A stretch of 64,000 nt of DNA from Allocoleopsis franciscana PCC 7113 (GTDB lineage Bacteria > Cyanobacteriota > Cyanobacteriia > Cyanobacteriales > Coleofasciculaceae), in NCBI RefSeq assembly GCF_000317515.1, contig NC_019738.1:4924001-4988000 (forward strand). The letters are read 5' to 3'. The position numbers were made by a program, and so were the translations under genes. This document shows, in pieces, positions 54,570 to 63,501 of the stretch. The stretch's first letter is position 1. The number at the start of each line of letters is the position of its first letter. The notes under the pieces were generated by a model. That model ran no database searches. It saw only the letters and a list, made by a program, of their open reading frames with translations, and was not told the origin of the DNA.

Positions 54570-54711
54570 AACGATAGCCGTTCTCGGTTGTATAGCTCTG
54601 ACAACGGTATTTAGCTCCCTCCCCTTGCTAACCGGAGCTTTAGTGAGGAGAGGGCTGGGGTGGGGTAACCGTGAGTTGCGGCAAGATCTGAGATCAACGA
54701 CCTGGGGAGAA

Positions 54712-54729
54712 GGCACGACATGTCGTGCC
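54712..54729. repeat. Palindrome copy 2 (GGCACGACATGTCGTGCC)
   Basis: The 18-base core of the palindrome at 34768-34793 recurs here, between dprA and the next leftward gene; outside the core the two sites differ on the left but both continue with CCCT on the right. Confidence 0.75.
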
Positions 54730-54765
54730 CCTACCAGAACCTATAAAAATTAGGCGCTTCCGTTC

Positions 54766-56787
54766 TTAGCGTCCCAGCCGCCGCAACCACCGCCAAACTT
54801 TCAACGCGAACTCTTCCAACCACAGCATGGAGCGGTCTAACCACCCTAACAGTCGTTCTAAGGGGTGCTTGACGTATCCGGTGGGAGTTGCCTTGGTTTC
54901 AATCCAATCCGGCGAGGGTTCGATCCCAGTATCTTGAGCAGGGGTAGAAGGATTTGTGATACTCGTACTCTTTCCTTTAATCGGCGATACACCCTTGGGA
55001 CGGCGGGAAGTCACGTCAACAGAAGAGGGCGTTTTAGGTTGTTTGGTCGGAGTACTGCCTTTGTCTTGTGTTGGAGTTGCCAAAGGCGGTGTCTTTTGAG
55101 CGGCTGTCAGTTTGCCAGCCTGGGGCACCGAAGCATCAGGTTCGACAGTCGGCCTTTTCCTACCCGGTGCAGAACGATTGCCGAGAGCTGACTTAGGACT
55201 CAAAAAGCGCTTGAGGTTATCCCAAACGGAATTTCTAGGTTTGATGGGCATCTGACTATTGAACCCCTCAGGTAGTTGACTTTGGGATTTGGGATTTGGG
55301 ATTCGGGACTCTACTCCTTGACTAATATTGGTATTCTGTGATATGGAGTCAGAGGATTCTGGCTGACCAAATAGATCACCCCAAGATAACCAGGGATCGG
55401 ATTCATCAGTATCAGGGAACTCCGAATTGGCACGACGCTGCGCTGGAGATAAGGAGGGAGAATTACGCCCAGAGAGTGGACGGGATTCGCGTTGCGGGTT
55501 CCCCGAAAGTCGTGTTCGCTCCTGAGCATCCGTCCCCGATAAATCAGAGCCACGTCTGCCAAAAAAGTATTCGATCGCTGCGTAAATTAACGCTTGAATC
55601 TGAAATGAATGTGTTTGAGATGTCTCGGTTGCTGAGGTTTCGTCTTCAGGGGTGATGGATTGTGGTTGTTCCTGTTTGCTGAGTTTTTGAGAGCGATCGC
55701 GAAGCGTGAGGATACTCTCAGAAACGTTAGCCAAGGAGGAATTCCAGCGATCTTGTAAGGAATCTCGGAGTTGGACTAAACCTTCCGTGCCGGGTACAAG
55801 CTGGTGAGATTCCAGTTCTGCGATCGTGCGATCTAAGGAAGCTAAGGCTTTTGGGGGTACTCGCTGGTTTGCGATCGCTGGGTTATTCAACCCTGGCAGT
55901 TGACGCCTGGGTTTTCGCGCTAGGCGAGTGGGTAAAATTTGGCTGGAATCGAGAGTATCCTCGCCAATCAAGGTAGATTCTTGGAAAAGATTGGCTGCGA
56001 TCGCCACTGGACTGGTTTGCACCCATGCCATTACCTTCCAAAACAGCCTCACTGGCAACAAAACACGCGGCTGATCCAAGCTAGAAAGCCGAGGTGCTGC
56101 ATTTTTGAGCTTAGATGCTTGGACTAAACGCCGTTGACGCCATAAATTAGCCACTTCCCAGCTCATCTTAGAGGCGAGTTTCTGCTGCTGCTGGGGTGTC
56201 AAAATATCCAGAATTTGATTTTCGATGGTAACGAGTACCAAGGAACGTGTTTCCAAAAGACTCGCTACCCCCTGAATCTCATGACGGACTTCATTGGTTC
56301 GCGTTTGGGCAATCGTCTGCTCACTCCCAGTCTGCGGCGGCGCAAACTCCAACCGAGAGGGAGTCGTTAGTTGTCCGTTGTCAACCGTTTGCCCATCTGA
56401 CACCTGACTATTGTCCTCTAGCCACAAATCGGGTTGTAACACCACTGAGCCAGATATTTCTGGAAAGGGCAGGGTTGTGACTTCACGGAGCACTCGTTGA
56501 ATAGGGGTATCCGCTTCGGGTGGTGTCTCCTGGTGTTCTGGTTCTTTATGGGTAATTTCCTTTAATTTAGGCCATCCCGCTTCTGCCTCCGACGAGAGTT
56601 GACGACCTGCTGATAGACTAACTTGGGTCAACAGGTATGCCGGATAAAGCAGAATTTGCACTCCCCAGGTTGCTGCGACTTTAATCTGACGTACCGCGCG
56701 ATCAACTCGACTGCTCAAGCGAACCGATTGTCGGTTAAGAAAATTGAAAAATCGACTTTGGTAGCGGCCTGGGGAATCGGAGGGCAT
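54766..56787 (-). CDS. Hypothetical cyanobacterial protein, Pro/Ser-rich, 673 aa
   Basis: The N-terminus (QSRFFNFLNRQSVRLSSRVD, then VAATWGVQILLYPAYLLTQV) and a C-terminal Trp-rich helix (HPLERLLGWLDRSMLWLEEF) are the most protein-like and probably conserved parts; I recall similar proteins in other cyanobacteria without known function. The middle (about 400-620) is low-complexity, rich in Ser, Pro and Lys. A heptameric repeat (TGGGATT type, about 55281-55310) codes for part of it (ESRIPNPKSQSQ). No catalytic motif is visible; membrane attachment through the first hydrophobic segment is possible. Confidence 0.7.
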   Translation of the reverse strand: MPSDSPGRYQSRFFNFLNRQSVRLSSRVDRAVRQIKVAATWGVQILLYPAYLLTQVSLSAGRQLSSEAEAGWPKLKEITHKEPEHQETPPEADTPIQRVLREVTTLPFPEISGSVVLQPDLWLEDNSQVSDGQTVDNGQLTTPSRLEFAPPQTGSEQTIAQTRTNEVRHEIQGVASLLETRSLVLVTIENQILDILTPQQQQKLASKMSWEVANLWRQRRLVQASKLKNAAPRLSSLDQPRVLLPVRLFWKVMAWVQTSPVAIAANLFQESTLIGEDTLDSSQILPTRLARKPRRQLPGLNNPAIANQRVPPKALASLDRTIAELESHQLVPGTEGLVQLRDSLQDRWNSSLANVSESILTLRDRSQKLSKQEQPQSITPEDETSATETSQTHSFQIQALIYAAIEYFFGRRGSDLSGTDAQERTRLSGNPQRESRPLSGRNSPSLSPAQRRANSEFPDTDESDPWLSWGDLFGQPESSDSISQNTNISQGVESRIPNPKSQSQLPEGFNSQMPIKPRNSVWDNLKRFLSPKSALGNRSAPGRKRPTVEPDASVPQAGKLTAAQKTPPLATPTQDKGSTPTKQPKTPSSVDVTSRRPKGVSPIKGKSTSITNPSTPAQDTGIEPSPDWIETKATPTGYVKHPLERLLGWLDRSMLWLEEFALKVWRWLRRLGR

Positions 56788-56922
56788 GGTGGTTAGTTAC
56801 TGAGTCAGCGAATAACTGGCAAACTGGAGAGCCATTAGACCTCTTGCATAAATTCTGGAATGCCCCCTAAATCCCCCAATTCTGGGTGAATTGGAATGCA
56901 TTCTCCCCTCCGTTTCTAACGT

Positions 56923-56941
56923 CCCCCCTTAATAAGGGGGG
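56923..56941. repeat. CCCCCCTT-AAT-AAGGGGGG palindrome
   Basis: A common cyanobacterial intergenic palindrome, followed by ATTAGGGGGGT. It lies between the divergent 673-aa gene and the alpha-mannosidase gene. Confidence 0.65.
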
Positions 56942-57064
56942 ATTAGGGGGGTGGGGGCTGGGCGGACGAAAATCGAATGAGAGCAAGAGATTGATTAACG
57001 TTAGAGCGCAAAAATCGGCAGCGGGAAATCGACAATAGTAAGTGCCCTGATTTTATCGAAAAAA

Positions 57065-60000
57065 ATGACTGACCCTGCGACCTCGTCAGAGCGAGGGCAC
57101 GAAATTAATCAAGCCATTACCCAGTTACGTGCCCTAACACAAGTGAATGTTCAGCTTCACTGGCGCTGCTGTCCTCAAGACCTTCCAGTCGCAATGGCTA
57201 CTCATCCAGAGCAGTGGAACGACTGGTCAATGGCTGAACTCAACCCCAAAGAATACATTGTCTGGTCAGCAGGACGGCAGGTCATGTGGTTAGGTCAACT
57301 CTTCGTCATTCCCCAGACTTTGCAGGGGTATCCTTTAGCGGGATTAGCCTTGCGACTCGCGTTGACTTGGTGGGCAGAAGCTGCACAAATTTTCATTAAT
57401 GGTCAGTTAGTGCAACAAGGAGATTTGTTTGATTCCTCCGCTAGAGTAATGCTGAGTGAGGCGGTTGTTCCAGGGGAAAAGATTTCGGTTGCCTTGCGAC
57501 TGGTGAGTCCGGGGCATGATATTGGGGCATTAATGGGTTCGTGCTGTGTATATGAATCAATTGATTCTATTGAACCCGGTTTTGTGGCTGATGAATTAGC
57601 TGTATTACAGAACTATTTAGATGCTTTTGAGCCAGAGAAAATAGAGATTTTTGCCGCTGCTTTGGTTGAGATTAATTGGGAGGTAGTATCGCAGAAGCAA
57701 GAATTTGACGGCTCGCTCTCCACATTACGCCAAAATCTTCAATCCCAAATCCCAAATCCCAAATCTAAAATCCATTTATTGGGTCATGCTCACCTAGATT
57801 TGGCTTGGTTATGGCCTGTCAGTGAAACTTGGGAAGTCGCGCAACGAACGTTTGAATCAGTATTAAAGTTACAACAAGAATTTCCCGACTTAACCTTCTG
57901 CCATTCCACGCCCGCCCTTTATGCTTGGATTGAACAGCATCGGCCTGATTTATTTGCTGCTATTAAACAACAAATTGCCCAAGGTCGTTGGGAAGTTGTG
58001 GGTGGGATGTGGGTCGAGCCAGAATTAAACTTAATTAATGGTGAATCGATTGTCCGACAAATCCTCTACGCCCAGCGCTACGTTCAGGAAAAATTCGGTC
58101 AGTTAACCACCGTTGCCTGGGTACCGGATAGCTTCGGGTTCTGTTGGCAACTGCCGCAGATTTTGAAGCAGGGAGGAATTGAATACTTTGTGACCCAAAA
58201 GCTGCACTGGAATGATACTACCAAGTTTCCCTATGGTGTATTCTGGTGGCGATCGCCGGATGGTAGCCAAATCTTCAGCCTCATGTCTCCCCCCAATACT
58301 GTCGGTGTCATGGATACCAATCCCCTGACAATGGCATCCTACGCGATTAATTGGGAAACTCAGACTCATCTCAAAGATGCCTTCTGGCTTCCTGGTGTTG
58401 GCGATCATGGCGGTGGCCCGACCCGCGATATGTTACAGGTAGCAAAACGCTCTCTTGCATCTCCCTTCTTCCCCCGTCTGGAATTTACGACCGCTCATGC
58501 CTATTTGCAACAGATTAGGACTCAGCTAGAAACTGTAGGGGCAGGTTTAGCAGACAAACCTGTAGAAGACTCGATAACCTCTCCACAAAACCCGCCTGAT
58601 TCAGCCGTCCAAGAAAGTATTTCCCCGTCCCCAGATCCGATTCCCGTTTGGAATGATGAACTCTATCTAGAATTCCATCGTGGTTGCTACACCACTCACG
58701 CCGACCAAAAGCGATGGAATCGTCGGTGTGAGGGGTTATTGTACCAAGCCGAACTCTTTGCCTCTCTGGCAACCCTCAGTACTAACACTGACTATCCTAA
58801 GACTGAGTTAGAAGACGCCTGGAAAAAGGTGTTATTTAACCAATTCCACGACATTCTGCCAGGGACATCGATTCCGGAAGTGTTTGTGGAGGCGAATACC
58901 GCTTGGCAGGAAGTGGAGCAAGTAGGGTTAAAAGTAGTGGAACAGTCGTTAAGAGGGATCGCATCCCAAATCGCCCTACCCCTACCCCCACAACCCAACG
59001 CCCAACCCATTATCGTCTTCAACCCTCTCAACTGGCAGCATTCCGAACTGGTTGCCGTTTCTCTGCCAGGGACTGGAGACTGGGGACAGCAACAAGTCAA
59101 CCGTCAAAATTCCAATCCCCAATCCTCTGCTGAGTCAACAGAAGCATCATGGGAAATTTACGACCTTTCAGGGCAAAAGCTTCCCTCCCAGCTAACGGAA
59201 GAATCAACACTGTTGTTTCTGGCAAAAGATATTCCTTCCATCGGGTATCGTGTGTTTTGGCTTTGCCCAATTCCAATTCCCCATTCCCCATTCCCCATTC
59301 CCCATTCCCCAGACAATTTTGTTTTAGAGAACGAATGGCTGAGGGTTGTAGTTGACCCCAACACGGGCGACTTAAGCAGCGTCTTTGACAAAATCCAGCA
59401 GCGAGAAGTCCTCAGTGGTGCAGGAAATCAGTTGCAAGCTTTCCAAGATAGCGGTCAATATTGGGATGCCTGGAACATTGACCCCAACTATGCTCAGCAC
59501 CCCTTACCCCCAACCCAGCTAAAATCCATTCAATGGATGGAACGAGGAGAGTTGCGATCGCGTTTGCGGGTTGTGCGCCAACTTGGACAATCTCAGTTTT
59601 GCCAGGATTATATCCTTGATACTGAATCACCCCTACTTAAAATTGCCACAACCGTAGACTGGCAGGAACGCCATGTCTTAGTCAAAGCGGGTTTCCCCTT
59701 AAATGTGGAAGCGAACTATGCCACGTATGAAATTCCCTGTGGTGCTATCCAACGCCCAACTCGCCCCCAAACTCCCGCCGAACAAGCCAAATGGGAAGTT
59801 TCAGCTTTGCATTGGGCAGACATTGGGGATACAGAATACGGCGTTAGTTTACTCAACGATTGTAAATACGGCTACGATGCCCAAGCCAGTCAATTACGCC
59901 TGACGTTACTTCGCAGTCCTTGTTGGCCTGATTCTGAAGCCGACCGAGGTATCCATCAATTCACTTATGTTCTCTACCCTCACAACGGCAGTTGGCAGTC

Positions 60001-60385
60001 AGCCGGTACGGTTCAACGAGGCTATGAGCTAAATATACCGCTGATAGTGCTCAATAACTCTCCTGTAGAGATATGTAGCCATAAACCTCTACAACCGATG
60101 GGTCAATTGTTAGATTTGCAAGCTCCCAATCTTGTCTTGATGGCTTTTAAGCAATCAGAAGACGCCTCTGGGCAATGGATTATCCGCTGTTATGAATGTG
60201 AAGGCGCATCAGCCGATTTATCGCTCAAGAGTGATTTAGATTTAGCGATCGCACATTCTGTTGATTTATTAGAACGACCTATCCAGACTTGTGAACCTTT
60301 GTCAAGTGAACAAACTTTTAAAATTGCTCCCTGGAAAATCGCCACGTTTGCCTTAATGCCTACCTCAAATCACCACGTCGGGTGA
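57065..60385 (+). CDS. GH38 alpha-mannosidase
   Basis: This 1106-residue glycoside hydrolase releases alpha-linked mannose. The catalytic domain shows zinc ligands H243 and D245 in GHAHLDLAWLWP, nucleophile D355 in WVPDSFGF, and DHGGGPTRDML. The first 230 residues are a beta-rich N-terminal domain, and the C-terminal half (about 650-1106) is the beta-sandwich part with NEWLRVVVDPNTGDLSS. Two heptameric repeats lie in frame: one at about 57740-57772 before the catalytic domain and one at 59269-59310 encoding a Pro-rich linker. No other glycan gene is adjacent; cytoplasmic, since no signal peptide is seen. Confidence 0.92.
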   Translation: MTDPATSSERGHEINQAITQLRALTQVNVQLHWRCCPQDLPVAMATHPEQWNDWSMAELNPKEYIVWSAGRQVMWLGQLFVIPQTLQGYPLAGLALRLALTWWAEAAQIFINGQLVQQGDLFDSSARVMLSEAVVPGEKISVALRLVSPGHDIGALMGSCCVYESIDSIEPGFVADELAVLQNYLDAFEPEKIEIFAAALVEINWEVVSQKQEFDGSLSTLRQNLQSQIPNPKSKIHLLGHAHLDLAWLWPVSETWEVAQRTFESVLKLQQEFPDLTFCHSTPALYAWIEQHRPDLFAAIKQQIAQGRWEVVGGMWVEPELNLINGESIVRQILYAQRYVQEKFGQLTTVAWVPDSFGFCWQLPQILKQGGIEYFVTQKLHWNDTTKFPYGVFWWRSPDGSQIFSLMSPPNTVGVMDTNPLTMASYAINWETQTHLKDAFWLPGVGDHGGGPTRDMLQVAKRSLASPFFPRLEFTTAHAYLQQIRTQLETVGAGLADKPVEDSITSPQNPPDSAVQESISPSPDPIPVWNDELYLEFHRGCYTTHADQKRWNRRCEGLLYQAELFASLATLSTNTDYPKTELEDAWKKVLFNQFHDILPGTSIPEVFVEANTAWQEVEQVGLKVVEQSLRGIASQIALPLPPQPNAQPIIVFNPLNWQHSELVAVSLPGTGDWGQQQVNRQNSNPQSSAESTEASWEIYDLSGQKLPSQLTEESTLLFLAKDIPSIGYRVFWLCPIPIPHSPFPIPHSPDNFVLENEWLRVVVDPNTGDLSSVFDKIQQREVLSGAGNQLQAFQDSGQYWDAWNIDPNYAQHPLPPTQLKSIQWMERGELRSRLRVVRQLGQSQFCQDYILDTESPLLKIATTVDWQERHVLVKAGFPLNVEANYATYEIPCGAIQRPTRPQTPAEQAKWEVSALHWADIGDTEYGVSLLNDCKYGYDAQASQLRLTLLRSPCWPDSEADRGIHQFTYVLYPHNGSWQSAGTVQRGYELNIPLIVLNNSPVEICSHKPLQPMGQLLDLQAPNLVLMAFKQSEDASGQWIIRCYECEGASADLSLKSDLDLAIAHSVDLLERPIQTCEPLSSEQTFKIAPWKIATFALMPTSNHHVG
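59269..59310 (+). repeat. In-frame CCATTCC heptamer repeat in mannosidase gene
   Basis: Four to five copies of CCATTCC in tandem, read as a Pro/Ile/His/Ser-rich linker between two beta domains of the GH38 protein. Seven-base units shift phase each copy, so three copies form one 7-residue period. Confidence 0.8.
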
Positions 60386-60473
60386 GACAACTGGATGAAG
60401 TGCGTCCATCGAGTAGAAACCTAGGATGTAAGTAACAGAAGAACCTCGTTGAAACAGCGATTCGCAGGTATCT

Positions 60474-60806
60474 ATGAAACTTACAGTTGTCGCCTCATCT
60501 ACCCTTTTCTCACTCATCCCGATTTCAACAACCTTGGCAGCGATCGCATTTCTTGCCCCAAGTCCTGCGGCTGCACAAACTTCCGGTTATGCTCAAAGCG
60601 ACTGCGTCCGGCAGACGATGTACGATTATTTTGGCAACATTCGACCTGGCATGAATGCCGAGGCTGCCGCTTTTGCTTGTCGTAGCGCCAAGTTTGACAA
60701 CGGTGTGAGCGAGTGTGTCCAACAGACGCTATACGATCCCTTTGGCAATATCCGCTTAGGGATGAATGCCGAAGCCGCTGATGAAAGCCTGTTCAGACCA
60801 CAATGA
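60474..60806 (+). CDS. Secreted small protein with two CVxQTxYDxFGNIRxGMNAEAA repeats
   Basis: A signal peptide ending near APSPAAAQ is followed by two similar units: DCVRQTMYDYFGNIRPGMNA and ECVQQTLYDPFGNIRLGMNA. In the first unit EAA is followed by AFACRS. In the second the frame reads EAADESLFRPQ and stops. Removing one A within 60781-60787 would give EAADEACSDHN, restoring the A-C of the unit. The present C-terminus is therefore probably a recent frameshift. Function unknown; periplasmic or extracellular location is inferred. Confidence 0.7.
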   Translation: MKLTVVASSTLFSLIPISTTLAAIAFLAPSPAAAQTSGYAQSDCVRQTMYDYFGNIRPGMNAEAAAFACRSAKFDNGVSECVQQTLYDPFGNIRLGMNAEAADESLFRPQ

Positions 60807-60831
60807 TTTTCCGATTCCCGTAATTATCCTA

Positions 60832-60863
60832 AAGCCTTAAAAGGCTTGAGCGATCGCTCAAGC
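60832..60863. terminator. Overlapping palindromes with HIP1 centre
   Basis: AAGCCTT/AAGGCTT (60832-60847) overlaps the perfect 20-base palindrome GCTTGAGCGATCGCTCAAGC (60844-60863), which contains HIP1 at its centre. It lies after the secreted-protein gene and before the end of psbN; a terminator role is possible. Confidence 0.45.
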
Positions 60864-60953
60864 GGGTTGTGTTGTGTTTTGAACTGTCACTCCCTTGGGT
60901 GTAGACAGATGACACATGAGTGTGAACACCAGCAAATACGCCCTAGGGAAGTA

Positions 60954-61085
60954 TCAATCTTCGTGATCTTCAAACGGATCGTTCAATTGGGCAGAAGGGG
61001 GACCAAAAGCGGTGTAGATTGAGAAGACGGTGACAGCCAGAACAAAAACACCGATTGAAATGCTAAGAACTATTGCAGGCTCCAT
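60954..61085 (-). CDS. psbN: Photosystem II assembly protein PsbN
   Basis: This 43-residue protein has one membrane helix: MEPAIVLSISIGVFVLAVTV, then FSIYTAFGPPSAQLNDPFED and HED. The FSIYTAFGPPS and DPFEDHED segments are diagnostic. PsbN is required for assembly or repair of photosystem II and is not a core subunit. It is divergent from psbH, the arrangement kept in cyanobacteria and plastids. Confidence 0.95.
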   Translation of the reverse strand: MEPAIVLSISIGVFVLAVTVFSIYTAFGPPSAQLNDPFEDHED

Positions 61086-61115
61086 AGATTAGATAAATTA
61101 TGAGAGTTATACCTT

Positions 61116-61121
61116 TATAAT
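61116..61121 (+). promoter_or_regulatory. Possible -10 element of psbH
   Basis: TATAAT, 48 bases before the psbH start, in the 84-base gap shared with psbN. No good -35 is seen at the normal distance. Confidence 0.35.
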
Positions 61122-61169
61122 ATTACGGAACATTACAAAAAATCTATTGAGATCGATCATAGGTGACAC

Positions 61170-61373
61170 ATGGTACAACGGACGCGGTTAGGAGATGTTC
61201 TCAAGCCCCTGAACTCGGAGTATGGTAAAGTGGCTCCCGGCTGGGGGACTACGCCATTGATGGCAGTCTTCATGCTGTTATTTTTCGTTTTTTTACTGAT
61301 TATTTTGCAGCTTTACAACTCCTCACTGATACTTGAGGGCATTAATGTCGATTGGAGAAGCTTAGGTCAGTAG
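61170..61373 (+). CDS. psbH: Photosystem II protein PsbH
   Basis: This 67-residue thylakoid protein has one membrane helix ([19 protein letters not shown]) after the conserved [20 protein letters not shown] start, and ends [19 protein letters not shown]. PsbH stabilises the CP47 side of photosystem II and the bound bicarbonate. AGGTGA precedes the ATG; a strong terminator follows. The N-terminal phospho-threonine region of plants is absent, as usual in cyanobacteria. Confidence 0.96.
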   Translation: MVQRTRLGDVLKPLNSEYGKVAPGWGTTPLMAVFMLLFFVFLLIILQLYNSSLILEGINVDWRSLGQ

Positions 61374-61408
61374 TCGGCTGCTCTAACAGTTCAATCAATC
61401 CTTCACTT

Positions 61409-61430
61409 CCCGGCTAGTCCGGGTTTTTTT
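61409..61430 (+). terminator. Intrinsic terminator of psbH
   Basis: CCCGG (61409-61413), loop CTAGT, CCGGG (61419-61423) followed by seven T residues. Confidence 0.85.
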
Positions 61431-61799
61431 AGTAATGGGGGGTCGAGGGGCTAGTGCTGGCTGGCAGACGTTTGTAGCCAGCTCAGACGAAGCAAGAAAG
61501 AGTGGGAGAATTTAAGCATTCCTCCAATTCAGTCTGAGGATGAAACAGCGAGCCAACGATGGCTAACGCCGAAATCGTGAAATCTTTATATGCTTTTCTG
61601 GATCTAGGCATTAGAGTCTATTTTGTGGGGATTCTGCCAAATTTTGCTAAAAGGCTCTGAAGCGTCAATAACCCATCGCTCGCGTCTTCCATGACGGGAG
61701 TCTCCAGCAGGAAGAAGGATGAGACGCATGAGAGCCGTGGCTTGTACCGAAGGCTAAGGACTGGAACGTAAAGAATTGTATTGTTAAGGAGCTCATCAC
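61431..61799. other. Gap between psbH terminator and tatA
   Basis: No coding frame is convincing. The part from about 61560 to 61780 is of normal composition and could be a 5' leader of tatA, but I see no known RNA fold. Confidence 0.3.
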
Positions 61800-62087
61800 A
61801 TGAACGTTTTTGGTATTGGTCTGCCGGAAATGGCGCTGATTCTGGTCATCGCCCTCTTGGTATTTGGTCCCAAGAAGTTACCAGAAATAGGCCGAAGTCT
61901 AGGTAAGGCCATTCGGGGCTTTCAGGACGCATCTAGGGAATTTGAATCTGAATTTAAGCGTGAGGCTGAACAAATAGAGCAAGCTGCGAGGACACCAACA
62001 CTTCCTGAGTCTGGGGAAGTTGGGGTTAAGGAAGCTGCCACAGCAGAGTCTAATAATCAAACGACTACTTCTTCTCAGCAAAACTAG
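61800..62087 (+). CDS. tatA: Sec-independent translocase subunit TatA/TatE
   Basis: TatA forms the pore part of the twin-arginine pathway for folded proteins. The 95-residue protein has the N-terminal helix MALILVIALLVFGP after FGIGLPE, the hinge KKLPEIGRSLGKAIRGF and an amphipathic helix, then a polar tail ending in Thr/Ser/Gln. GGAG lies 8 bases before the ATG. TatB-type length is excluded by the short tail; no tatC nearby. Confidence 0.92.
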   Translation: MNVFGIGLPEMALILVIALLVFGPKKLPEIGRSLGKAIRGFQDASREFESEFKREAEQIEQAARTPTLPESGEVGVKEAATAESNNQTTTSSQQN

Positions 62088-62114
62088 GATATCCAAGGCT
62101 TGTGCTTGCTTGTA

Positions 62115-62130
62115 GCCCGCAGAGGCGGGC
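62115..62130 (+). terminator. Hairpin after tatA
   Basis: GCCCGC (62115-62120), AGAG, GCGGGC (62125-62130), followed by ATAAATCTTT, 28 bases after the tatA stop. Confidence 0.55.
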
Positions 62131-62368
62131 ATAAATCTTTGTGGCAGTTGGTGTAAGAGTTTTGTCAATCTGTGGGACTAGCAAATTCTGCTTTTTTGAA
62201 GCCTTCATGGGCTTGCTAACGGCACAGGTAAATGCAATAGTCGGGGCACCCTGTTCAACCCGCTTTTGCTAGACACACCGAGTCGAAAAATGGTCAAACA
62301 CCGTGTCGTTGGTTGTGGAAAGTCACCTGTAATTTGACGCCAAACTTATAGAGTTCGAGGAGTCTATG

Positions 62369-63094
62369 TTAAGATTCAGGCTTGCCATTTTTGTGGCTAT
62401 TAGGAGCCTCAAACTTATAACCCACGCCTCGGACAGTTTGAATTAATGAAGGTTGACTAGAATCAATTTCAATCTTTTTGCGAATTTGACCGATATGAAC
62501 GTCAACCACCCGTTGATCTCCGACATAATCGTACTCCCACACTTCCTGGATCAGCTCAGAGCGGCGCAGCACCCGACCCGGATGACAGGCCAGAAAATGC
62601 AGGAGGTCAAATTCTAAGGCGGTCAAAGGCACCTGTTGTTCATTTATGGTCACCTCCCGACGCCCTGGATCGATAACCAATTTATCGAAGACGAGACGCT
62701 GTTGTTCAGTAGGAGTGACTTCGCGCTTGCGTTTCAAAATCGCTCCGACGCGGTTTTCCAGCTCTAGCAAATCAAAAGGCTTGGTGAGGTAGTCATCAGC
62801 ACCTCGCTTAAACCCTTGGTCTTTATCGGCGGCATCTCCCCGACTGGTGAGCATGAGGACAAAGACATCGGTACGGCTCTGCATTTCCTGACACAGGTTG
62901 TAACCAATGGCATCAGGCAAATTCACGTCCAGAATTACCAGGTCTGGGTTAAATTGCTCAAACAGGGTGAGAGCCGTCTTCCCGTCTTGAGCAGATTGCA
63001 TTTGGTAGTTCTTCTTGCTTAAAAAGCGAAGAATTAAATTTCGGATGGCCGGGTCGTCATCCACGACAAGAATTTTGGCAGAGGCCATGGTCAT
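62369..63094 (-). CDS. OmpR/PhoB-type response regulator
   Basis: This 241-residue regulator has a receiver (VVDDDPAIRN, phospho-Asp in VILDVNLPDAIGYN, Thr in MLTSRG, Lys in LTKPFD) and a winged-helix effector (PLTALEFDLLHFLACHPGRV, RVVDVHIGQIRKKIE, IQTVRGVGYKFE). It binds direct repeat sites as a dimer. A start two codons later (ATG 63088) is equally possible. No kinase gene is adjacent, so its input is unknown. I do not assign it to a named cyanobacterial regulator. Confidence 0.9.
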   Translation of the reverse strand: MTMASAKILVVDDDPAIRNLILRFLSKKNYQMQSAQDGKTALTLFEQFNPDLVILDVNLPDAIGYNLCQEMQSRTDVFVLMLTSRGDAADKDQGFKRGADDYLTKPFDLLELENRVGAILKRKREVTPTEQQRLVFDKLVIDPGRREVTINEQQVPLTALEFDLLHFLACHPGRVLRRSELIQEVWEYDYVGDQRVVDVHIGQIRKKIEIDSSQPSLIQTVRGVGYKFEAPNSHKNGKPES

Positions 63095-63501
63095 AGCTTT
63101 TCACGGAGAACTGGATTGTTGGGATCAACACGCAGGATGTTTTACACCATTGGTGTAATCAGCATTCTAGTCAATTATCCGTCGTAGAATTAGGGGATGC
63201 CAATAGCTAGGACATCCCGCTTAGGTCAGAGAATCAAGAAATTTCTCAAGTGCCTAACTACTTTTAGCACTTGCGGATGTGTTTCTCCAATCTTGAACGT
63301 GTTGATTCTAGGAAGCGCTTGTCTTCAAAGATCAGGCTAAACTAGCTTCCAGGGGAGTTGGCCTAACACTCAATCATATTTAACCTGTTACCCTGTCAGT
63401 AGTAACAGCATCATTGAGCGTGTGCGATGCCTAACATCTAAACTACTAGTGTAAAGTTGCTGTCATACGAGTCAAGAGAAGGGATGTCTCGGAGGTTTTG
63501 A
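63095..63501. other. Divergent intergenic region
   Basis: Lies between the response regulator and the CPP1-like gene. Contains CTGTTAC/GTAACAG (63385-63408) as a small hairpin. Promoters for both genes should be here; no other feature seen. Confidence 0.3.
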
